From contig NZ_JBIWDK010000001.1 of the NCBI RefSeq assembly GCF_044761985.1, positions 434,001 through 498,000 on the forward strand: 64,000 bases of DNA, written 5' to 3'. Origin of the DNA: Peribacillus sp044761985. Its GTDB lineage: Bacteria > Bacillota > Bacilli > Bacillales > DSM-1321. The translations under genes and the position numbers were made by a program. Shown in pieces: positions 58,827 through 64,000 of this stretch (position 1 is its first letter; each line of letters starts with the position of its first letter). Below the pieces are notes generated by a model. The model searched no databases and was not told the origin of the DNA. It saw only the letters and a list, made by a program, of their open reading frames with translations.

Positions 58827-60596
58827 ATGTTTAGAAGCCTTCAAGCCCGAATTTTGTTTTATTCTTTAATTATATCGAGCTTACCTGTTTTGATATTGGG
58901 AATCATTTCTTATGAATCACAACGCTCCTTGCTAGCTAAAGAAGCGAAGAGTACATTGAATTCAGGTTCACTTAATATGGTAAATGAAATGTACAGTTAT
59001 TTAAATGAACGGATTAGTGATGTTAACTTAATGAGTACGAATACGGTATTGATCAATCCTGATTCTTCTAAAGAGGAGAAGACCGATGAATTGAAAAGAT
59101 TCACAGAAGCAAAAGGTGAATACTTTGGTGCCGTATATTTAGATTTGGAAGGTACGGTCATGGCTGATACCTCAAATAAAATGGTCGGAACAAGCTTAGC
59201 TAATAGAATATGGTTTCAAGAAGGGCTAAAGGGGCATGAATTCCTATCGGATGTATATAAAACGAAAGCATTTGCTGAACCTATTATAGCCTTAAGTGCA
59301 CCGGTAAATGATAATAAAGGGAAAATGGTCGGTGTTGTGTCCCCGGCCTTTCGGATATCAGGCCTTTGGGATATGATGGAGAAAAAGGCCAATGACATTA
59401 GTGAAAAGTACCCTGTGAATTTTTATATGATCAATCAGGATGGCATTATGATTTCAAAAAAAGACCCGAATGGCATTCATGAGAGTTCTAATACGACATT
59501 GGAAGATATGGGCCTTACAAAAGAAAAGTTATTGGAATCCGCTAATTCCAATAATTTATATAGTGCAGAAAATGGAGAAAAGATATATTCCATTCAATAC
59601 GTTCAACCGATAGCTCAAACGGAAAATAAATGGTTTGTGGTAGTGGGAGCTGACAAAAAACAAGTATATCAGCCGTTAAATGATCTTTTATCCCGCTATC
59701 TTTCTATATACACCATTGTATTTATGTCCATCATTCTAGGCGTCTATTTACTTACGAAATCTCTGGTGAAACCAGTACATAATCTAGTGGAAGTGACGGA
59801 AGATTTTATCCAGGGAAAAGAGTTCGTGGTCTCTGATAAAAGAAGTTTTGTAGAAATGGAGAAGTTGAATCATGCGTTTCTAAGGATGATGGATACGATT
59901 AAGGATAGGGAAAGAGAGATCGTCCGTACCGAAAAGTTAAAATATGTCGGACAACTGGCCGCAGGGGTAGCGCATGAAATCAGGAACCCATTGACGACCA
60001 TCAGGGGTTTTCTCCAACTGTTGAAGAAGCAGGATTATGAAAAAGAGTTAATTGAAAAGTACAGTGATGTCATGCTTGGGGAAGTAGATCGAGTGAACGT
60101 TTTTGTTACACAACTCCTTGATTTAGCTAAACCACACCAGCTTGAAATGGAGAATTTGGATCTGAAGGAATTCCTTGATGAACTGGTTGTTGTCTATTCG
60201 GCTTCTACTCTATATAAAGATGTCACACTCGTTAATACATTGACAGAACCCGTACATACCTATTCCGATAAAAATCGGTTGCGTCAGGTTATCCTTAATG
60301 TCCTGAATAATTCCTGCGAATCGTTTGAGTCAAAAGGGCAGATTGAAATGACCGTCGATACTTCACCTCATTATGTACAATTGAAGATCCGAGACGATGG
60401 AAAAGGGATTAAACCTGAGAATTTAAAAAATATCGGGATGCCCTTTTATACGACAAAGTTAAAAGGAAATGGTTTGGGAGTGGCAACTTGCATCCAAATC
60501 ATGGATGAACTCAAAGGGAAATTTCAAATCGAAAGTAAATATGGACAAGGTACAGAAGTGATCTTGACGATTCCGACAACAAACCGTCTCATTTAA
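58827..60596 (+). CDS. dCache-HAMP sensor histidine kinase, sporulation kinase-like
   Basis: This 589-residue protein has a transmembrane segment at 8-28 and an extracytoplasmic dCache sensor (about 35-275, with YFGAVYLDLEGTVMADTSN and MVGVVSPAFRISGL). A second segment spans about 288-308, followed by HAMP and HisKA with His383 in GVAHEIRNPLTTIRGFLQLL. The ATPase domain has VILNVLNNSCES, IRDDGKGI and NGLGVATCIQIM. The HEIRNPLTTIRGFLQLL block is that of the Kin sporulation kinases (KinA-KinE) and the dCache layout recalls KinD. No response regulator is adjacent, which suits entry into the phosphorelay. A terminator overlaps its stop. Confidence 0.87.
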   Translation: MFRSLQARILFYSLIISSLPVLILGIISYESQRSLLAKEAKSTLNSGSLNMVNEMYSYLNERISDVNLMSTNTVLINPDSSKEEKTDELKRFTEAKGEYFGAVYLDLEGTVMADTSNKMVGTSLANRIWFQEGLKGHEFLSDVYKTKAFAEPIIALSAPVNDNKGKMVGVVSPAFRISGLWDMMEKKANDISEKYPVNFYMINQDGIMISKKDPNGIHESSNTTLEDMGLTKEKLLESANSNNLYSAENGEKIYSIQYVQPIAQTENKWFVVVGADKKQVYQPLNDLLSRYLSIYTIVFMSIILGVYLLTKSLVKPVHNLVEVTEDFIQGKEFVVSDKRSFVEMEKLNHAFLRMMDTIKDREREIVRTEKLKYVGQLAAGVAHEIRNPLTTIRGFLQLLKKQDYEKELIEKYSDVMLGEVDRVNVFVTQLLDLAKPHQLEMENLDLKEFLDELVVVYSASTLYKDVTLVNTLTEPVHTYSDKNRLRQVILNVLNNSCESFESKGQIEMTVDTSPHYVQLKIRDDGKGIKPENLKNIGMPFYTTKLKGNGLGVATCIQIMDELKGKFQIESKYGQGTEVILTIPTTNRLI

Positions 60597-60610
60597 AGAG
60601 GCGGTTTTCC
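60580..60610 (+). terminator. Terminator overlapping the kinase stop codon
   Basis: AACCGTCTC (60582-60590) pairs with GAGGCGGTT (60598-60606), with one G-U pair, followed by TTCC. Confidence 0.65.
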
Positions 60611-60768
60611 TGTCTTGCCCTATTTTTTTGATAGGTTACCATAATAAAAGTTTCTTACATAACCTATCTAAATGAGTCAAATGCCCCCTCTTTTCCATTA
60701 ACCACCTTGTTTGTTCATGCATATAATTTACTATCAAACGATAAGGACCATATTGGGGGATGTCTCTT

Positions 60769-61476
60769 ATGGGCAAGAAAAATCAGCCAAAATTCAAATT
60801 AGGCGATACAGTCGTAATTATAATGTATGGGACAGTCGGGAATATAACCGATATAAAATATCTCGATGGTTCTTATGTGTATGAAGTAAATTACAGCGAA
60901 GGCCTATATATTGAAAAGACATTACAGTCTATAACTGAATACGAAGGAGAAATCCTTTATCAACAGGAACAAATCGATATCGAATATAAATATATTATCG
61001 GTGATTTAGTCCAGGTCGATGGATATGAATATGATTATTTTAAGATAATTGGCTATCGAACGGAGATTTGGCGCTATAAAGAGAATGCCTGGGAAGATGT
61101 GATATATGAATTATCACGTATCTCCGATGGGGAATGGCTGGAAGCGCATGAAGAAGAATTGACTTTAGTAGCCGATGCCAAACGTGCAGATGCAATCATT
61201 CAAAAATTAGGGCTGCTCCTTTCTAATAAGAATAACGAGCTTACTATCATTGCTAAACAAAACAACCCTGGTAAAGGTGAGCGAGATATGACTATGACAA
61301 AAAATGAAAAAATGGAAATGATTGATGGACTGTTGGATTTATATAATGATTATTGTAAGCTTTTTCATCAATTTGGCGATGATGAATATCAACATATCAT
61401 GAAAATAGCTCTTGCTAAAATTGAGAAGGCGGCGGAAGAAATTTACCCAGGTCACAAAAAAGAGCATACGAAATAA
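60769..61476 (+). CDS. YodN-like protein of unknown function
   Basis: This is a 235-residue acidic protein. The GGGGGA site (60755-60760) runs into ATG 60760, so the second in-frame ATG, 60769 (MGKKNQPKFKLGD), with 8-base spacing is the likely start. The first 60 residues form a small SH3/KOW-like barrel (FKLGDTVVIIMYGTVGNITD), followed by a second similar unit (IIGDLVQVDGYEYDYFKIIGY) and a helical C terminus (MEMIDGLLDLYNDYCKLFHQ). Its position between yozE and yozD/deoD fits B. subtilis YodN. I cannot assign a function. Confidence 0.65.
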   Translation: MGKKNQPKFKLGDTVVIIMYGTVGNITDIKYLDGSYVYEVNYSEGLYIEKTLQSITEYEGEILYQQEQIDIEYKYIIGDLVQVDGYEYDYFKIIGYRTEIWRYKENAWEDVIYELSRISDGEWLEAHEEELTLVADAKRADAIIQKLGLLLSNKNNELTIIAKQNNPGKGERDMTMTKNEKMEMIDGLLDLYNDYCKLFHQFGDDEYQHIMKIALAKIEKAAEEIYPGHKKEHTK

Positions 61477-61596
61477 AAGGTCTCGAAAAGGGATGTATAC
61501 ACTTTAGCACGAGCCGATGAAGACTCATCTCTAAGAAATTGAATCAACGAATAAAGTGTAGGATATGCGTAAGTTTTGAGAGAAAATGCCCTACTG

Positions 61597-61625
61597 GCAT
61601 ATTTATACCTATACATTCATACATC
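61597..61625 (+). promoter_or_regulatory. Predicted sigma-E promoter of yozD
   Basis: GCATATT (61597-61603) fits the -35 consensus KMATATT exactly. After 14 bases, CATACATC (61618-61625) matches CATACAMT at 6 of 8 positions. It is 22 bases before the start codon. Confidence 0.55.
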
Positions 61626-61646
61626 TTTAATTAAGGGGGCGATGAT

Positions 61647-61817
61647 TTGCGAGAAATTGAGGTTTTTATTGATACTGAAGAGATAGCGGAATTCTTTTAC
61701 CAAGAATTATTAAAGCGGGGCTATCTTCCAAAAGAATCTGAAGTTGAAGATCTTGCTGACATCACATTCGAATACCTTCTTGAAAAATGCATTATTGATG
61801 AGGAAGTCGATGAATGA
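61647..61817 (+). CDS. yozD: YozD-family small protein
   Basis: The protein has 56 residues and begins MREIEVFIDTEEIAEFFYQE. TTG 61647 lies 7 bases after AAGGGGG. It is very acidic (ESEVEDLADITFEYLLEKC), with no membrane segment, and probably folds as a few helices. Length, sequence and place between yodN and deoD fit B. subtilis YozD. A sigma-E-type promoter lies directly ahead, so expression in the mother cell is likely. The function is unknown. It ends at two hairpins, the second with a T run. Confidence 0.85.
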   Translation: MREIEVFIDTEEIAEFFYQELLKRGYLPKESEVEDLADITFEYLLEKCIIDEEVDE

Positions 61818-61871
61818 TGTATCATCAATCAATGGCAGTTTTCTTGCCATTACTCCTTAAAATCAACCAAA

Positions 61872-61897
61872 AAGACGGCGGGTTTCCGCCGTTTTGC
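61872..61897 (+). terminator. Terminator of yozD
   Basis: The GC-rich perfect stem ACGGCGG (61875-61881) / CCGCCGT (61886-61892), with GTTT loop, is followed by TTTG. Another hairpin, ATGGCA / TGCCAT, lies at 61837-61855. Confidence 0.8.
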
Positions 61898-62037
61898 TGC
61901 GTTCCACCGATCACTTAAAGAGTGTTATATCCTACTTCCTGCAGTAGATAAAGAAGTTCTATTTTCCTAATAGGGGGTTGGTATGTTATAGTAATTGGGA
62001 ATGTCATTTCAACCACTTCAAGGAGGGAATTTTAAGA

Positions 62038-62742
62038 ATGAGCGTACATATTGGTGCTAAAGAAAATGAAATTGCGGAAACGGTTTTGCTTCCTGGGGAT
62101 CCGTTACGTGCAAAATATATTGCTGAGACGTTTTTAGAGGATGCTAAATTATACAATGAAGTTCGTAATATGTTTGGGTATACAGGAACTTATAAAGGAA
62201 AACGCATTTCCGTTCAAGGTACAGGAATGGGTGTCCCTTCGATTTCGATTTATGTAAATGAATTGATGAATAGCTATAATGTCCAAAAACTTATCCGGGT
62301 TGGGACAGCTGGTGCCATTCAAAAAGATGTGAAGGTCAGAGATGTAATCCTGGCTATGAGTGCCTCTACAGATTCACAAATGAACCGCATGACATTCGGT
62401 GGCGTTGATTTTGCTCCTACTGCTGATTTTGATTTGTTGAAAAAAGCTTATGATGCAGGGGTGGACAAAGGGTTGCAATTGAAAGTCGGAAACGTATTTA
62501 CCGCAGATCAATTCTATAATGATAATAGTGAATTGGAAAAGTGGGCCAAGTACCAAATCCTTGCTATAGAAATGGAATCGGCTGCATTATATACACTTGC
62601 TGCTAAGTTTGGTCGTAAAGCATTATCCGTTTTAACGATTTCCGACCATCTTTTAACAGGTGAGGAAACAACCTCCGAAGAGCGCCAAACAACATTCAAT
62701 GAGATGATTGAGGTTTCTTTAGAGGCAGCGATTCAAGACTGA
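62038..62742 (+). CDS. deoD: Purine nucleoside phosphorylase (DeoD type)
   Basis: This 234-residue enzyme splits purine nucleosides with phosphate. ATG 62038 follows AAGGAGGGAA; the frame from 61978 is not needed. The hexameric DeoD class is shown by HIGAKENEIAETVLLPGDPLR-like start (AETVLLPGDPLRAKYIAE), GMGVPSISIYVNELM, RVGTAGAI, the base-binding EMESAALYTLA and the catalytic Asp in LTISDHLLTGE. The length equals B. subtilis DeoD. It is monocistronic, with a large hairpin after the stop (62772-62810). Confidence 0.96.
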   Translation: MSVHIGAKENEIAETVLLPGDPLRAKYIAETFLEDAKLYNEVRNMFGYTGTYKGKRISVQGTGMGVPSISIYVNELMNSYNVQKLIRVGTAGAIQKDVKVRDVILAMSASTDSQMNRMTFGGVDFAPTADFDLLKKAYDAGVDKGLQLKVGNVFTADQFYNDNSELEKWAKYQILAIEMESAALYTLAAKFGRKALSVLTISDHLLTGEETTSEERQTTFNEMIEVSLEAAIQD

Positions 62743-62771
62743 CTATAAACGTTATCATTTACGGGTAGCCA

Positions 62772-62810
62772 GGAATAGAAGAAACTAAGATATTTAGTCT
62801 CTTCTATTCC
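62772..62810. repeat. 17-bp hairpin between deoD and ctpA
   Basis: GGAATAGAAGAAACTAA (62772-62788) and TTAGTCTCTTCTATTCC (62794-62810) form a long stem with one mismatch. No T run follows directly, though ATTTTT comes 20 bases later, so its role as a terminator is uncertain. Confidence 0.6.
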
Positions 62811-63011
62811 ACGGAGTCCGTATTTTTGCACGTAAATAGAATGTGGATAAAGAATTGGTCTCTATAAGAAAGCTGGATTGGAGCAAGATGGTAGGCACTT
62901 ACATATCATTCAAAAAATTTGATAACTAAAGTTTTCCGATTTGCTAGAAAGCTGATAAAATAGGATGTATTAGTTAATATTGTCATGAAGAATGAAAGTG
63001 GTGAGGCTTCA

Positions 63012-64000
63012 GTGGAAGAAGAAAATCAACAACAGCCCAAAGATGAAGGCAAAATTGTGAAAATAAAAAAGTTTACGTTTATTATGGGGATTTTCTTACT
63101 CATATTTTTGACAGCAGGGATAACTACAATCGCGTTGACCTTTGGCGATGAAAAAGTAGAGTCACTTGCACCGAGTAATCATCCTGAATTTGAAAAGTTA
63201 TATTCTACATATGATACGATCAAAGATAATTATTATGAAGAAATCGATGAGAACACGCTCGTGGATGGAGCTATAAATGGAATGATAGAATCGTTGGATG
63301 ATCCTTACTCCTCTTATATGGATAAGAAAGAAGCCTCCAGTTTCCATGAGAGCATCTCTTCTTCCTTTGAAGGAATAGGTGCTGAAATCCAAGAGAAGGA
63401 TGGACAGATCATGGTGGTTTCCCCCATTAAAGGATCACCAGCTGAAAAAGCCGGAGTCCGGCCTAATGATATTATACTAAGTGTCAATGGCAAAAGCCTT
63501 GATGGCTTAAGTTCTTCGGAAGCTGTCTTGAAAATCAGGGGGAAAAAGGGAACAAAAGTGGAGCTTGCCATTTCAAGGGCGGGTGAAAAGGAACCGATTA
63601 CTTTGTCCATTAAGCGTGATACCATTCCGATTGAAACGGTTTATTCAGAGATGCTTGATGATGGGATTGCCAAAGTGCAGGTTACAAGTTTTTCTGAGCA
63701 TACGGTGGAAGAGCTGAATACGGCACTTGAAGACATGGATAAAGAAAAGATGAAAGGCCTAATATTGGACTTACGTGGAAATCCGGGTGGATTGCTTGAC
63801 CAAGCGATCGCGATGGCAAACTTATTTATCCCGAATGGGGAAGTCATCCTTCAGGTCGAGGATCGAAAAGGAAAAAGAGAAGTCTATAAATCCCAGAATA
63901 ATGGTGAGTTGAAGCTATCAGTGGTCGTATTAATTGATGATGGAAGTGCAAGTGCATCTGAAATCGTTGCCGCCGCTGTTAGTGAATCTGCGGGTATTCA
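63012..64000 (+). CDS. ctpA: Carboxy-terminal processing protease CtpA (3' end outside the window)
   Basis: The first 329 residues of an S41 peptidase are present; the frame is open at the window end. GTG 63012 follows GGTGAGG by 6 bases. One transmembrane segment (22-44, TFIMGIFLLIFLTAGITTIA) anchors it outside the membrane. The N-terminal helical part (LDDPYSSYMDKKE), the PDZ domain (about 118-205, GIGAEIQEKDGQIMVVSPIK) and the catalytic core with LILDLRGNPGGLLDQA and the nucleophilic Ser in DDGSASASEIVAAAV are seen; the catalytic Lys lies beyond the end. Synteny after deoD supports CtpA rather than CtpB. Confidence 0.87.
   Translation, partial: MEEENQQQPKDEGKIVKIKKFTFIMGIFLLIFLTAGITTIALTFGDEKVESLAPSNHPEFEKLYSTYDTIKDNYYEEIDENTLVDGAINGMIESLDDPYSSYMDKKEASSFHESISSSFEGIGAEIQEKDGQIMVVSPIKGSPAEKAGVRPNDIILSVNGKSLDGLSSSEAVLKIRGKKGTKVELAISRAGEKEPITLSIKRDTIPIETVYSEMLDDGIAKVQVTSFSEHTVEELNTALEDMDKEKMKGLILDLRGNPGGLLDQAIAMANLFIPNGEVILQVEDRKGKREVYKSQNNGELKLSVVVLIDDGSASASEIVAAAVSESAGI

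Noticed and set aside
45250..61509. Shared 12-mer TACACTTTAGCA at 45250-45261 and 61498-61509
   Set aside because: In 64 kb a 12-base match between two places is expected by chance many times. Only the first overlaps a plausible promoter.
1..64000. CRISPR arrays, insertion sequences, prophage, tRNA and rRNA genes
   Set aside because: I saw no regularly spaced repeats, no transposase or integrase, and no stretch with tRNA cloverleaf or rRNA sequence. A dedicated tRNA scan would be the decisive test.

Overview
The window is ordinary chromosomal DNA of a low-GC, spore-forming Bacillales. The evidence is AAGGAGG-type ribosome binding sites, frequent TTG and GTG starts, strong rho-independent terminators, a T-box leader, and many genes in the order known from Bacillus subtilis (ypgQ-ypgR-ilvD-brxA, thyA-dfrA, ypmQ-ypmR-ypmS-msrA-msrB, yodTSRQP-kamA-yokU, yozE/yodN/yozD/deoD/ctpA). 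A Peribacillus/'Bacillus simplex'-type organism is my best guess, but it is only a guess. I see no rRNA, tRNA, CRISPR array, insertion sequence or prophage.

Layout. 1-4.0 kb: an RNase H-fold gene, a small zinc-finger gene, an HD-GYP protein, then divergent nsrR and hmp (nitric oxide sensing and detoxification) sharing a 25-bp palindromic operator. 4.0-6.6 kb: a proline-type T-box and proBA. 6.6-12.1 kb: a stress protein, an inverted pair of LysE-type exporters, an amino acid permease, and small membrane or cell-surface proteins. 12.3-20 kb: topB, mntR, a methyltransferase/AIM24 pair, metA (predicted acetyltransferase type), a glutathione peroxidase and a DegV protein. 20-27.3 kb: HD hydrolase, ABC-F ATPase, YpgR-like HEAT protein, ilvD, bacilliredoxin and a methyltransferase. 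27.3-32.2 kb: gamma-glutamyltransferase, an unannotated 26-residue membrane peptide, YpjP, TerC and a secreted lethal-factor-like metalloprotease. 32.3-36.2 kb: thyA-dfrA, ilvA, tatA-tatC. 36.5-44.5 kb: second DegV, Sco, the YpmR and YpmS proteins, DUF4397 protein, msrA-msrB, an SGNH protein, a short glycine-rich YjcZ-like sporulation protein and an S66 carboxypeptidase. 45.3-53.5 kb: the lysine 2,3-aminomutase (kam) cluster. 53.9-58.2 kb: a two-component system with an MMPL/RND-type exporter. 58.5-64 kb: yozE, a sporulation-type histidine kinase, yodN-like, yozD, deoD and the start of ctpA (cut by the window end).

The most coherent accessory unit is the kam cluster. Lysine is converted to beta-lysine (KamA) and acetylated (AblB), then apparently degraded by the aminotransferase, CoA-transferase and M20 hydrolase. 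A PAS-AAA+-Fis activator sits inside the cluster, and a perfect -24/-12 sigma-54 promoter lies just ahead of kamA. The upstream part of the cluster carries a plausible sigma-E promoter. Other readable control elements are the NsrR operator, the T-box, a 13-mer shared by ilvD and ilvA that fits CodY, and helically phased repeats ahead of the exporter gene. Nothing in the window looks like a completely new defence or mobile system. The least described items are the 26-residue membrane peptide, the lethal-factor-like protease, the TatA/TatC attenuator and the control sites of the two-component/MMPL locus.
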